In this document: positions 1 to 9,368 of the stretch, one piece after another
How the letters are laid out: the number at the start of each line of letters is the position of its first letter
How positions within the stretch are numbered: the first letter of the stretch is position 1
Source of the DNA: HGM12587 sp964602445
GTDB taxonomy: Bacteria; Bacillota; Clostridia; Lachnospirales; Lachnospiraceae
Direction: 5' to 3'
NCBI GenBank assembly: GCA_964602445.1
Contig: CAZRQV010000001.1
Location: forward strand, 62,001-126,000
DNA: 64,000 nucleotides
The notes under the pieces: generated by a model
What the model saw: the letters and a program-made list of their open reading frames with translations, nothing else
Databases searched by the model: none
Told to the model about the DNA's origin: nothing
Translations under genes and position numbers: made by a program

Positions 1-902
1 TCATTTATACCTGCAACGGTATGTTTTTTATGCTGAGCGGTCTTTTTGCAATGAAAAAGACATGTTCTGTCAAAGAAGAATATGGGACATATTATAAGAA
101 AAAGTTTCTTTCGATTCTTTTACCTTATGTGATCATGACATTTATCCTGTATGGATATGACTTTTATCAGTCAGGGAGAGCATTTTCGCTGCGTTTGTTT
201 GTAGAAGAAACGATCAATCAGCTGACTGCATTAAATATCGAACACCATTTGTGGTTTATGTATTCTTTGATTGGTCTGCTGTTAAGTGCTCCGTTCTTTG
301 CAAAAATGCTGCATGCCATGTCCGATTGGGAAGTAAAGCTGCTTTTTTGGATGAGCATTGGCTGGAATGCGGTCAGTATTTATCTGATTAATGATCTTGG
401 CTGGAACTTTCACTACGGAAAGTGGCTGATGGCATCTTGGACAATCTACTTTTTCTTAGGACATTTCCATGATCGTATTATTCAGGAAGAAAATAAAAAG
501 AAATGGTATGTTCTTGGAATTGCAGGATTTCTGATCACGGTGTTGTGGAAGTATTTGCTGCCGGTAGAAAATCACAGTGCGAAAGATTTTGCACCAGCGT
601 ATACCTTCTGGGTGATCGGCTTGTATACATTTTTGCTGTACGAAGTAAAGATATCCTGGGAATGGCTGAAAAAATTGATCACGTTTCTTGCAAAACATTC
701 GTTTACTGTGTATATGGTTCATTATGTGATCCTTGAGATTATCGGTCAGCGCTTTTTTGAAAATGCTTCAGCAAAGATTGGTTTTATCGTTACGTATGGA
801 TTATGTCTGGTCTGTTCCGTGGCTTTTGCAGTAATATTTGACTGGATCATGGAACAGTTTCTGCAGAAACCGCTGAAGCGTCTTTGGAAAATGGCACCGT
901 AA
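1..902 (+). CDS. Acyltransferase family 3 membrane protein, 5'-truncated by window edge
   Basis: The reading frame is open from base 3, and an internal Met lies at 21, so the true start is upstream of the window. The visible part (about 300 residues) is a polytopic membrane protein with eight or so hydrophobic segments. It opens with the FFMLSG sequence typical of the early part of acyltransferase-3 (OafA/NodX-like) proteins. This family moves acetyl, succinyl or similar groups from the cytoplasm onto extracytoplasmic sugars or wall polymers. The missing N-terminus should hold the first transmembrane helix and the conserved His/Arg residues. The substrate cannot be inferred: the next genes are unrelated and the upstream neighbours are not visible. 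Confidence 0.8.
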   Translation, partial: IYTCNGMFFMLSGLFAMKKTCSVKEEYGTYYKKKFLSILLPYVIMTFILYGYDFYQSGRAFSLRLFVEETINQLTALNIEHHLWFMYSLIGLLLSAPFFAKMLHAMSDWEVKLLFWMSIGWNAVSIYLINDLGWNFHYGKWLMASWTIYFFLGHFHDRIIQEENKKKWYVLGIAGFLITVLWKYLLPVENHSAKDFAPAYTFWVIGLYTFLLYEVKISWEWLKKLITFLAKHSFTVYMVHYVILEIIGQRFFENASAKIGFIVTYGLCLVCSVAFAVIFDWIMEQFLQKPLKRLWKMAP

Positions 903-964
903 TGTTTTGAGCTAAGAAACAAACAGGTGTAAGAAAGAAAACGGTCGTTTTCAAGGAGAAGATT

Positions 965-1432
965 ATGGAAAACACATATGAGATCATGCGGTGTCCGGAA
1001 ATCTTTTTTGAAGATTTCAAAGAGGCTCTGAAAAATTTTAATAAAAAGAAATATGAAGAACAGTATGAATTCTTAAAAGAAAAATATAAAACGGTTCTGA
1101 ACAGTATTGAAGCAGGGTATCTTCAGGAAACAGATGGCAGAAAGTGGCTGTTTACTGTTTCTGAAAAAGTGGTCGAAGCTGCGGAAAAAACAGTAAGATC
1201 GAAAAAATGGAAATACCAGCAGAAAACAGTACAATATGATTGTAATCTGTTTCTGGTGACCTATTTGCTGCCGCTGATTCAAGGTTATGAAGGCAGCATG
1301 GCAGAACCGTTTGCTGAAATTCTGGCAGAGAATTGGAATCAGAAATTCGGAACGCAGATGAAAGCAGGAACTTACGAACAGATTCAGGCAGGATTCACAA
1401 ATACGATCTTAGGAATCAAAATCGGAAAGTAG
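965..1432 (+). CDS. Hypothetical protein, 155 aa
   Basis: A clear gene by context: the SD AAGGAGA ends a few bases before ATG 965, and the stop is 11 bases before the next start. The product is soluble-looking and rich in Lys, Glu and aromatic residues, with a charged first half (repeated FNKKKYEEQYEFLKEKY-type text) that is probably helical. It has no signal peptide, metal-binding Cys cluster or motif I recognise. The tight spacing to the sulfhydrylase gene suggests co-transcription, but that does not assign a function. I do not recognise the family. Confidence 0.6.
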   Translation: MENTYEIMRCPEIFFEDFKEALKNFNKKKYEEQYEFLKEKYKTVLNSIEAGYLQETDGRKWLFTVSEKVVEAAEKTVRSKKWKYQQKTVQYDCNLFLVTYLLPLIQGYEGSMAEPFAEILAENWNQKFGTQMKAGTYEQIQAGFTNTILGIKIGK

Positions 1433-1443
1433 GGGGGATACAT

Positions 1444-2727
1444 ATGAGTAAAAAATTCAGACCGGATACAATCTGTATTCAGGGTGGTTGGAAACCATCC
1501 AAAGGAGAACCGAGAGTTCTTCCGATCTATCAGAGTACAACATTTAAATACGACACAACAGAAGAAATGGGTCGTTTGTTTGATTTGGAAGATTCCGGAT
1601 ATTTTTATACAAGACTGGCCAATCCAACCAGTGATGCCGTAGCATCGAAGATTGCAGAACTGGAAGGCGGTGTTGCTGCTATTCTGACATCTTCAGGACA
1701 GGCTGCTAATTTCTATGCAATTACGAATATTTGTCAGGCAGGAGATCATGTGATCTGTTCTGCAAAAGTTTATGGCGGTACCTTTAATCTTTGTGCTGCA
1801 ACGATCAAAAAACTGGGAATCGAATGTACCTTCGTAAATCCGGATGCATCCGAAGAAGAAATCGAAGCAGCATTTCAGGAAAACACCAAGTGTGTTGTAG
1901 GCGAAACCATTGCAAATCCGGCATTGGTAATTCTTGATATTGAAAAAATGGCAAAGATTGCACATAAACACGGGGTACCGTTGATCGTAGATAATACGTT
2001 TGCAACACCGATCAATTGTCATCCGTTCGAATGGGGAGCAGACATTGTGACACATTCTACAAGCAAATATATGGATGGACATGCAATGGCAGTAGGCGGA
2101 GCTGTTGTTGACAGTGGTAACTTCGATTGGAATGCCCATGCAGAAAAATTCCCGGGACTGACAACTCCGGATGAAACTTATCATGGAATCGTATATACGG
2201 AAAAATTCGGAAAAGCAGCCTATATCACAAAAATGACAGCACAGCTGATGCGTGATCTGGGAAGCGTTCCTTCTCCGATGAATTGTTTCCTCTTAAATGT
2301 AGGTTTGGAAACATTACCGCTTCGTATGGAAAAACATTGCAGCAATGCCAAAAAAGTTGCAGAATTTTTAAATGCTCATGAAAAGGTAGAATTTGTAAAC
2401 TTTGCAGGTCTGCCGGGAGACCGTTATTATGAATTGGCACAGAAATATATGCCGAATGGTACTTGCGGTGTGATTTCTTTCAGCTTGAAAGGAACCAAAG
2501 AAGATGCTGCCAGATTTATGGACAATCTGAAACTGGCTGCGATCGTAACTCATGTGGCTGATGCAAGAACCTGCGTGCTGCATCCTGCAAGTCATACCCA
2601 TCGTCAGATGAATGAAGAACAGTTAAAAGAAGCGGGTGTTACACCGGGGCTGATCAGATTGTCTGTGGGTATCGAAAATTCGGAGGATATCATCGAAGAC
2701 CTTGCACAGGCGTTAGAACAGGTATAA
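1444..2727 (+). CDS. O-acetylhomoserine sulfhydrylase (O-acetylhomoserine aminocarboxypropyltransferase)
   Basis: PLP-dependent Cys/Met metabolism enzyme (cystathionine gamma-synthase fold, fold type I) of 427 residues. It would convert O-acetylhomoserine plus sulfide to homocysteine, the direct sulfhydrylation route to methionine. The PLP-binding lysine is K208 in STSKYMDGH, preceded by the IVDNTFATP strand that carries the cofactor-contacting Asp. The start is ATG 1444, behind the strong SD AGGGGGG; the frame is open farther upstream but that stretch overlaps the previous gene. Related family members (methionine gamma-lyase, cystathionine gamma-synthase) are possible, but length and the N-terminal FRPDTICIQGG block favour O-acetylhomoserine sulfhydrylase. 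Confidence 0.88.
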   Translation: MSKKFRPDTICIQGGWKPSKGEPRVLPIYQSTTFKYDTTEEMGRLFDLEDSGYFYTRLANPTSDAVASKIAELEGGVAAILTSSGQAANFYAITNICQAGDHVICSAKVYGGTFNLCAATIKKLGIECTFVNPDASEEEIEAAFQENTKCVVGETIANPALVILDIEKMAKIAHKHGVPLIVDNTFATPINCHPFEWGADIVTHSTSKYMDGHAMAVGGAVVDSGNFDWNAHAEKFPGLTTPDETYHGIVYTEKFGKAAYITKMTAQLMRDLGSVPSPMNCFLLNVGLETLPLRMEKHCSNAKKVAEFLNAHEKVEFVNFAGLPGDRYYELAQKYMPNGTCGVISFSLKGTKEDAARFMDNLKLAAIVTHVADARTCVLHPASHTHRQMNEEQLKEAGVTPGLIRLSVGIENSEDIIEDLAQALEQV

Positions 2728-2750
2728 AAAACAGTTATTCATACGTATAA

Positions 2751-2802
2751 AAACCCTGCCTTGACGGAATACTTAAGAAAAAAGGAAAGGCAGGGTTTTT
2801 TT
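2751..2802 (+). terminator. Rho-independent terminator abutting the tepA start codon
   Basis: A perfect 12-bp stem (AAACCCTGCCTT 2751-2762 with AAGGCAGGGTTT 2787-2798) is followed by a run of T to 2802, immediately before ATG 2803. It should terminate the sulfhydrylase transcript. The 3' arm also holds the only purine-rich sequence available as SD for the next gene, so a folded read-through RNA would hide that ribosome binding site. Confidence 0.8.
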
Positions 2803-3492
2803 ATGTCTAAAAACAGGGAAAAAGAGAAAGAAGAGATCAAAGAATATGGTCAGATGACGTTGGAATCTTCCGGAAAAAATTCGAAAATTCATCTGCTGAC
2901 CATTATTGGAGAGGTGGAAGGGCATGAACTGCTGGCTTCCGGCAGCAAAACGACCAAATATGAACATGTGATTCCAAGTTTGGCTGCGGTGGAAGAAGAT
3001 GCTTCTATTGAAGGCTTGCTGATTCTGATCAACACAATCGGAGGCGATGTGGAATCGGGACTTGCGATTGCGGAAATGATCGCTTCTTTAAGTAAACCGA
3101 CGGTTTCGCTGGTTCTTGGAGGAAGCCATTCCATCGGAGTTCCGCTGGCGGTGGCTGCGGATTATTCTTTTATCGTACCCACAGGGACGATGCTCATTCA
3201 TCCGGTGCGGATGTCGGGAACAGTGATCGGTGCAAGACAGACCTATGAATATTTTCAGAGAATGCAGGATCGGATTACCGGATTTATTGCCCGGCACAGC
3301 AGCATCGACCAGGAAACGATCGAAAGACTGATGATGGATACCGGATTTATGACGAAAGATCTGGGAACGATTTTGGTTGGAAAGGAAGCGGTCAAAGCGG
3401 GTGTGATTGATGAAGTGGGAGGAATCAGGGAAGCTTTTCGGAAACTGAATCAGCTGATTCGGAAAGCGAACAAAGATTCGGGGAAGAATTAG
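2803..3492 (+). CDS. tepA: ClpP-fold serine protease, TepA family
   Basis: A 229-residue protein of the ClpP/crotonase-like superfamily, similar to the Bacillus TepA (translocation-enhancing) type. It shows the GGDVESGLAIAEMI strand-helix, the nucleophile region GGSHSIGVPLA and the IHP region with the catalytic His (MLIHPVRM). TepA genes commonly sit next to spoIIIE/ftsK, as here. ATG 2803 is chosen over an in-frame TTG at 2761 because the TTG lies at the edge of the terminator stem with no SD. The first 25 residues are highly charged. Role in this organism is not shown; proteolysis linked to membrane or secretion processes is inferred. Confidence 0.82.
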   Translation: MSKNREKEKEEIKEYGQMTLESSGKNSKIHLLTIIGEVEGHELLASGSKTTKYEHVIPSLAAVEEDASIEGLLILINTIGGDVESGLAIAEMIASLSKPTVSLVLGGSHSIGVPLAVAADYSFIVPTGTMLIHPVRMSGTVIGARQTYEYFQRMQDRITGFIARHSSIDQETIERLMMDTGFMTKDLGTILVGKEAVKAGVIDEVGGIREAFRKLNQLIRKANKDSGKN

Positions 3493-3556
3493 ACAAATGA
3501 AAAATAATATGTTAAGATATTCAGCAGAAAAGAAGAAGTAAAAGAGGTTTGATATT

Positions 3557-6010
3557 ATGGCACAGGCAAAAAGAGGGAGAAAGCCATCAGCTCAGAAAAC
3601 AAATGCCAAAGGAAGAAAAGGCAGTTCCGGAAAAAAACAGCAAGTTCCGCATCAGAATACAGAATTGGGACATGAAATCAGAGTGATTTTATTTCTGGCA
3701 TTTTGTGTCCTGATGTTTTTAAGCTGTTTTGGAATCTGCGGATTTTTTGGCGGTGTGATCAGCGGTATTTTATTTGGCCTGTTTGGATATCTTGCATATT
3801 TGGTACCGGCAGCATTATTTATCGGCGGTTGTTTTTGCGAGATCAATAAAAGAAATGCGGCGGCGGCCGTAAAGGTTATTGCCGGAATTTTTGCAATGCT
3901 GCTCATTGCCGGTTTGCTGCATGGATTCGTAGGGAATAAAGATGCAGTCAAACTGATGGAAATTTATAAAGAGTGTAAACTTTATCACAATGGTGCAGGC
4001 TGGTGCGGTGCGGTTGTGTTTGGCCTGCTGAAAAGCATGCTCGGTACAGCCGGAGCTTATGTGCTGATGACAGCACTTCTGCTCATTGCAATCGTAGTGA
4101 TCAGTGAAAAATCAGTGATCAAAGGAGTAAAAAAAGGCAGCCGTAAAGTATATCATACAGCAAAAGAAGAAAATGAACGTATGAAAGTCCGTACAGAGGA
4201 AAAGCGGAAAAAACTGCGTTATGAAAAAGATGCTTCCGGAATCAGCATGAATATTAAACTGTCAAATGGACAGAAACATAAAGAAGAAATGACAGAAGTT
4301 TCAGGACTGGAAGAAAAGGAAAGAGAGAAGATTCTTTTGAGTCCGGAAATGACAGAAATTCCGATCAGAACGGCAGCAGATGCGGAAGTGACTTTAGAAA
4401 AAGAAGATAGTGAACTTCCGAAAACTGCAGAAGCAGCACAGGAAAAGCCGGCGAAGAAACGCAGAAAAAAAGTGTCAGACCCGGAAGCGGCTGTTATGCC
4501 GGAAATTATAGAAAATAACGGACAAGGAACCAAATATCAGTTTCCGCCGCTGCGCCTTTTATCTGCACCAAAAAGCGGCGGCAATAAAAATTCTGCTGCG
4601 ACACTGCGGGAGACAGCAGCCAAATTGCAGCAGATTCTGAAAGATTTCGGAGTAAATGTAACCGTAACAGATGTCAGCTGCGGTCCGACAGTTACCAGAT
4701 ATGAACTTCAGCCGGATCATGGGGTGAAAGTCAGTAAGGTACTGTCTTTGGCAGATGATATTAAACTGAATCTTGCAGTTGCGGATATTCGTATTGAAGC
4801 ACCGATTCCCGGAAAAGCAGCCATCGGGATTGAAGTACCGAACAAGGAGAATTCCACAGTTACGCTGAGGGAACTGCTTGCATCAGACGAATTTGAAGAT
4901 CATACATCGAATCTGGCATTTGCCGTTGGAAAAGATATCGGAGGAAAGACGATCATTGCAGATATTGCGAAGATGCCCCATCTTCTGATTGCAGGTGCGA
5001 CAGGTTCCGGAAAATCAGTATGTATTAATACATTGATCATGAGTCTTTTGTATAAATCTTCTCCGGAAGATGTGAAGCTGATCATGATCGATCCGAAAGT
5101 TGTAGAACTGAGTACTTATAATGGAATTCCTCATCTACTGATTCCGGTTGTAACAGATCCGAAAAAAGCAGCAGGAGCATTAAACTGGGCAGTGGCTGAA
5201 ATGACCCGGCGTTATCAGCTGTTTGCAGAGTATCAGGTACGAAATCTGCAGGGCTATAATGAAAAAGTAAAAAGTATTGAAATGCTGGAAGATGAAAATA
5301 AACCGCAGAAACTTCCGCAGATCGTGATCATCGTAGATGAGCTGGCAGATTTGATGATGGTGGCTCCGGGAGATGTGGAAGATGCGATTTGTCGTCTGGC
5401 ACAGCTTGCCAGAGCGGCTGGAATTCATCTGATCATTGCAACACAGAGACCTTCGGTCAATGTAATTACCGGTCTGATCAAAGCAAATATGCCGTCCAGA
5501 ATGGCATTTGCAGTATCTTCTGGTGTGGATTCCAGAACAATCCTTGATATGAATGGGGCGGAAAAACTTCTTGGAAAAGGAGATATGCTGTTTTATCCAT
5601 ACGGATATCCGAAGCCGGTGCGTATTCAGGGAGCGTTTGTATCAGATGAAGAGGTAAATACAGTTGTAGAATTTTTGAAAACACACAATGAGGCAGTTCC
5701 GGCAAATTCGGCCATTGAAGAACATATGAAAACACAGCAGATCCAGAATGCAGGGAACGTGAAAGGAACGGATGATTCCGGAAACGGTAAAGACGCTCTT
5801 TTTGCAGATGCAGGGAAATTTATCATTGAAAAAGATAAGGCTTCCATCGGAATGCTTCAAAGATGGTTTAAGATTGGCTTTAACCGTGCTGCAAGAATCA
5901 TGGATCAGCTGGCAGAGGCTGGAGTCGTAGGAGAAGAACAAGGGACAAAACCGCGAGAGGTTCTGATGTCCATGGAACAGTTTGAGCAGTATATTGAAGA
6001 ATATCTGTAA
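3557..6010 (+). CDS. ftsK: DNA translocase FtsK/SpoIIIE
   Basis: Septal DNA pump of 817 residues that moves chromosomal DNA through the closing septum, in division or into the forespore. A basic N-terminal tail (about 1-35) is followed by four hydrophobic helices (about 36-190) and a charged Glu/Lys-rich linker. The motor domain follows, with Walker A GATGSGKSV near 480-488 and Walker B IVIIVDELADL near 590. A C-terminal winged-helix gamma domain (about 745-817) would read the orienting DNA motifs. Length fits the SpoIIIE/YtpT size class. An SD AAAGAGG precedes ATG 3557. Sequence alone does not separate a dedicated SpoIIIE from a general FtsK. Confidence 0.93.
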   Translation: MAQAKRGRKPSAQKTNAKGRKGSSGKKQQVPHQNTELGHEIRVILFLAFCVLMFLSCFGICGFFGGVISGILFGLFGYLAYLVPAALFIGGCFCEINKRNAAAAVKVIAGIFAMLLIAGLLHGFVGNKDAVKLMEIYKECKLYHNGAGWCGAVVFGLLKSMLGTAGAYVLMTALLLIAIVVISEKSVIKGVKKGSRKVYHTAKEENERMKVRTEEKRKKLRYEKDASGISMNIKLSNGQKHKEEMTEVSGLEEKEREKILLSPEMTEIPIRTAADAEVTLEKEDSELPKTAEAAQEKPAKKRRKKVSDPEAAVMPEIIENNGQGTKYQFPPLRLLSAPKSGGNKNSAATLRETAAKLQQILKDFGVNVTVTDVSCGPTVTRYELQPDHGVKVSKVLSLADDIKLNLAVADIRIEAPIPGKAAIGIEVPNKENSTVTLRELLASDEFEDHTSNLAFAVGKDIGGKTIIADIAKMPHLLIAGATGSGKSVCINTLIMSLLYKSSPEDVKLIMIDPKVVELSTYNGIPHLLIPVVTDPKKAAGALNWAVAEMTRRYQLFAEYQVRNLQGYNEKVKSIEMLEDENKPQKLPQIVIIVDELADLMMVAPGDVEDAICRLAQLARAAGIHLIIATQRPSVNVITGLIKANMPSRMAFAVSSGVDSRTILDMNGAEKLLGKGDMLFYPYGYPKPVRIQGAFVSDEEVNTVVEFLKTHNEAVPANSAIEEHMKTQQIQNAGNVKGTDDSGNGKDALFADAGKFIIEKDKASIGMLQRWFKIGFNRAARIMDQLAEAGVVGEEQGTKPREVLMSMEQFEQYIEEYL

Positions 6011-6072
6011 AATAAAACTGATGGATACTGAAATGTGGTTTCAGATACTTATAGTTGAAAAGAGGCAAACAT

Positions 6073-6945
6073 ATGCAGTGTAAAAAATGCGGTACAGAAA
6101 TCAAAGAAGGCTGTCTGTTTTGTCATAATTGCGGAGAAGCGGTTCAGATTGTTCCGGACTATGAACCGGAATTAGAAGAGATTCAGGTCAGACTGGCAAG
6201 TGCACAAACGAAGCTTCCGAACATCCCGACAGCGAAACAGCTGGAAGAAAAGACGGAAGAAAGTGTTCGCGCGTTAAAAAAGATGAACTGGAAACTGGTT
6301 TTGGTAATCGTGGTTGCGATTGCAGGAATTGGTGCTTTTTGCATTGCCTATGGTTCTGTGTTAAAACAACAGGATCCGGCAGCGATGCAGAAAAATGAAC
6401 CAGTGGTAAAAAAGAAAGAAACGGTTTATGTGGCGAAACCGGAGTTTAATTTGTCCGGAGGAACCTATTCTTACTATATTTCTGTAAAATTAACAGCAGA
6501 ATCCGGAGGAACGATCTATTATACGTTAGATGGATCCACACCGAATGAAACTTCATATTGTTATGAAAGCCCGATCGAACTGCCGGAAGGAAATACGGTA
6601 ATTCGTGCATTTGTACTGGATTCGGAGGGAAATAGCAGTGACATTGCTTCGGAAATCTATAACATAGAATTTGGAGAACCGGATGCACCGATCGTGTTCC
6701 CGGAATCCGGAAATTATGAAGGGGAGTGTTATGTGAGAATCGTAGTGCCGGAAAACTGTGCGGCATATTATACCTTAGACGGTACGGTTCCGAATTCTTC
6801 TTCTGAATTATACACAGGCGAATTTTTAATGCCGGAAGGGACGACGACAGTCAAAGTAGTTGTGGAAGATGAGAAAGGGATGCAGTCGGAGATTACGACG
6901 GTAAATTATGATTGCAGATTTATCGGAGAAGAGCCGGATACATAA
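6073..6945 (+). CDS. Zinc-ribbon membrane protein with two chitobiase-type C-terminal repeats
   Basis: A 290-residue single-pass protein. Residues 3-20 form a zinc ribbon (C3xxC6 and C17xxC20), there is a Glu-rich linker, and a hydrophobic helix lies at about 75-97. Outside follow two copies of a beta-rich module with the motif YYTLDGSTPN (about 115-195) and YYTLDGTVPN (about 200-283), the signature of the CHB_HEX_C-type domain at the end of chitobiases. No catalytic domain is present. The topology (cytoplasmic zinc ribbon, extracytoplasmic sandwich) is inferred. ATG 6073 with SD GAGG is chosen over an in-frame TTG at 6055. A terminator follows directly, so this closes the transcription unit. 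Confidence 0.75.
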   Translation: MQCKKCGTEIKEGCLFCHNCGEAVQIVPDYEPELEEIQVRLASAQTKLPNIPTAKQLEEKTEESVRALKKMNWKLVLVIVVAIAGIGAFCIAYGSVLKQQDPAAMQKNEPVVKKKETVYVAKPEFNLSGGTYSYYISVKLTAESGGTIYYTLDGSTPNETSYCYESPIELPEGNTVIRAFVLDSEGNSSDIASEIYNIEFGEPDAPIVFPESGNYEGECYVRIVVPENCAAYYTLDGTVPNSSSELYTGEFLMPEGTTTVKVVVEDEKGMQSEITTVNYDCRFIGEEPDT

Positions 6946-6956
6946 ACAATTTAGCG

Positions 6957-6992
6957 AAAAGATGATTTTTTTGTTGAAAAGTCATCTTTTTT
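6957..6992 (+). terminator. Rho-independent terminator
   Basis: Stem AAAAGATGA (6957-6965) with TCATCTTTT (6982-6990), extended inside by T/A pairs, then T residues. It lies 12 bases after the zinc-ribbon gene and before nfnA. Confidence 0.75.
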
Positions 6993-7073
6993 ATTATATG
7001 ATTTAATGTAGTGTATTGTGTTTGAAGTATGTTTTGAAACAAAATACAGATCACATAAACTAGGAGGCAGATT

Positions 7074-7961
7074 ATGTATAAAATTACAAAAGCAGAACAG
7101 TTAACATCTAACATCTATATGATGGATGTGTTGGCTCCGCGTGTAGCAAAATCATGTAAACCGGGGCAGTTTATCATTGTTAAACTGGATGAAACATCAG
7201 AACGTATTCCATTAACAATCTGTGACTATGACGCAGAAGCAGGAACAGTTACGATCGTATTCCAGCCAATCGGAGCATCTACTCATAAGATGACATCTTT
7301 AAAAGCTGGAGATGCATTTATGGACTTCGTAGGACCATTAGGATGTCCATCAGAACTTTGCGATGAAGATCCGGAAGAACTGAAAAAGAAAAAAATCCTC
7401 TTCGTAGCAGGTGGTGTTGGTACAGCTCCTGTATATCCACAGGTAAAATGGCTCCACGAACATGGCGTAGACGCAGACGTAATCGTTGGTTCTAAGACCA
7501 AAGATCTTCTGATCCTTGAAAAAGAAATGGAAGCAGTTGCAGGAAATCTTTATGTAACAACAGATGATGGTTCTTACGGACGTCACGGTATGGTTACAGC
7601 AGTGATCGATGAATTAGTTGCAGCAGGAAACCAGTATGATCTCTGTGTTGCAATCGGACCAATGATCATGATGAAATTCTGTTGTCTGACTACCAAAAAA
7701 TATGATATTAAAACAATCGTCAGCATGAACCCAATCATGGTTGACGGTACAGGTATGTGTGGTGCATGTCGTCTGGTTGTAGGCGATGAAGTTAAATTCG
7801 CATGTGTTGACGGTCCTGAATTTGATGGACATCTGGTAGATTTTGATCAGGCAATGAAACGCCAGCAGATGTACAAAACTCAGGAAGGCAGAGCAATGCT
7901 GAAATTACAGGAAGGTGATACACATCATGGTGGATGTGGACACTGCGGAGGTGACAAATAA
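7074..7961 (+). CDS. nfnA: NfnA-like ferredoxin-NADP+ oxidoreductase subunit alpha (sulfide dehydrogenase subunit family)
   Basis: A 295-residue flavoprotein of the ferredoxin-NADP reductase superfamily. An FAD-binding barrel (about 1-95, with RIPLTICDYD) is followed by an NAD(P)-binding domain (about 100-225, starting at the FVAGGVGTAPVYPQ loop). A C-terminal Cys cluster (GMCGACR ... FACVDGPEFDGH) binds a [2Fe-2S] centre. With NfnB it forms the electron-bifurcating NADH-dependent reduced ferredoxin:NADP+ oxidoreductase of anaerobes. Its TAA overlaps the nfnB ATG by one base (TAATG), implying coupled translation. SD TAGGAGG precedes ATG 7074. The pair is often annotated as sulfide dehydrogenase SudBA; the sequence does not separate the two names. 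Confidence 0.87.
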   Translation: MYKITKAEQLTSNIYMMDVLAPRVAKSCKPGQFIIVKLDETSERIPLTICDYDAEAGTVTIVFQPIGASTHKMTSLKAGDAFMDFVGPLGCPSELCDEDPEELKKKKILFVAGGVGTAPVYPQVKWLHEHGVDADVIVGSKTKDLLILEKEMEAVAGNLYVTTDDGSYGRHGMVTAVIDELVAAGNQYDLCVAIGPMIMMKFCCLTTKKYDIKTIVSMNPIMVDGTGMCGACRLVVGDEVKFACVDGPEFDGHLVDFDQAMKRQQMYKTQEGRAMLKLQEGDTHHGGCGHCGGDK

Positions 7962-9349
7962 TGGCTGATGTATTAAAGAAAGTACCTGTAAGAGAACAGG
8001 ATCCACAGGTTCGTGCAAAGAATTTTGATGAAGTATGTCTTGGATATAATAGTGAAGAAGCTGTAGAAGAAGCACAGAGATGTATTGGATGTAAAAATGC
8101 AAAATGTGTTCAGGGATGTCCTGTATCAATCAATATTCCGGGCTTCATTTCTCATGTAAAAGAAGGAAACTTTGAAGAAGCATATAAAGTAATTGGAGAA
8201 TCCAGTGCACTGCCGGCAATCTGCGGACGTGTATGTCCACAGGAAAGCCAGTGTGAAGGCCAGTGTATCCGCGGTAAAAAAGGTGATGCTGTATCCATTG
8301 GTAAACTGGAAAGATTCGTAGCTGACTGGGCAAGAGAAAACAATATCAAACCAGTAGGCGCAAGCGAAAAGAACGGCAAAAAAGTAGCAGTGATCGGTTC
8401 CGGCCCGGCAGGTCTGACATGTGCAGGCGATCTTGCAAAATTAGGCTATGATGTAACAATCTTCGAAGCACTTCACAAAGCAGGCGGCGTACTTGTTTAT
8501 GGTATTCCGGAATTCCGTTTACCAAAAGACGGTGTTGTACAGCCTGAAATCGAAAACGTAAAAGCATTAGGTGTAAAGATTGAAACAAATGTTGTTGTAG
8601 GTAAAGCAGTTACTATCGATGAATTAATGGAAGAAGAAGGCTTTGATGCTGTATTTATCGGTTCCGGAGCAGGACTTCCAAAATTCATGGGTATTCCTGG
8701 AGAACAGGCAAGCGGCGTATTCTCTGCAAATGAATACTTAACACGTAATAACTTAATGAAAGCATTTGATGAAAACTATGATACTCCAATCGCAGCAGGT
8801 ACCAAAGTGGCTGTAGTCGGCGGCGGTAACGTAGCAATGGATGCTGCAAGAACTGCACTTCGTCTTGGAGCAGAAGTACATATCATTTACAGACGAAGCG
8901 AAGAAGAACTTCCGGCACGAGTAGAAGAAGTACATCATGCAAAAGAAGAAGGAATCATTTTTGATCTTCTTACCAATCCGGTAGAAATCCTTGCAGATGA
9001 AAACGGATGGGTAAAAGGCATCAAATGTGTGAAAATGGAACTTGGCGAACCGGATGCTTCCGGAAGACGTCGTCCGGTAACTGTAGAAGGCAGTGAATTT
9101 GAAATCGAAGTAGATACTGTGATCATGTCACTTGGTACTTCTCCAAACCCATTGATTTCTTCTACTACGAAAGGACTTGAAATCAATAATAGAAAATGTA
9201 TCGTTGCAAGTGAAGATTTCGGTGCTACATCTAAAGAAGGTGTTTATGCAGGCGGCGATGCTGTAACAGGTGCTGCTACCGTAATCCTTGCAATGGGTGC
9301 AGGAAAAGCAGCTGCAAAAGGAATTCATGAATATCTTTCCAATAAATAA
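7961..9349 (+). CDS. nfnB: NfnB-like NADPH-dependent oxidoreductase (glutamate synthase small-subunit family)
   Basis: A 462-residue protein with an N-terminal double [4Fe-4S] domain (CIGCKNAKCVQGCP and CGRVCPQESQCEGQC, residues about 40-110). An FAD-binding Rossmann fold follows (VIGSGPAGLTCAGDLA, about 144), then an NADPH-binding Rossmann fold (VVGGGNVAMDAARTA, about 285), and the family's closing GGDAVTGAATV block. This is the layout of NfnB and the GltD family. No large glutamate synthase subunit is adjacent, whereas NfnA is, so a bifurcating transhydrogenase role balancing NADH, NADPH and ferredoxin is the better reading. Confidence 0.88.
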   Translation: MADVLKKVPVREQDPQVRAKNFDEVCLGYNSEEAVEEAQRCIGCKNAKCVQGCPVSINIPGFISHVKEGNFEEAYKVIGESSALPAICGRVCPQESQCEGQCIRGKKGDAVSIGKLERFVADWARENNIKPVGASEKNGKKVAVIGSGPAGLTCAGDLAKLGYDVTIFEALHKAGGVLVYGIPEFRLPKDGVVQPEIENVKALGVKIETNVVVGKAVTIDELMEEEGFDAVFIGSGAGLPKFMGIPGEQASGVFSANEYLTRNNLMKAFDENYDTPIAAGTKVAVVGGGNVAMDAARTALRLGAEVHIIYRRSEEELPARVEEVHHAKEEGIIFDLLTNPVEILADENGWVKGIKCVKMELGEPDASGRRRPVTVEGSEFEIEVDTVIMSLGTSPNPLISSTTKGLEINNRKCIVASEDFGATSKEGVYAGGDAVTGAATVILAMGAGKAAAKGIHEYLSNK

Positions 9350-9368
9350 TTAAAAAGGAAACAGACTG

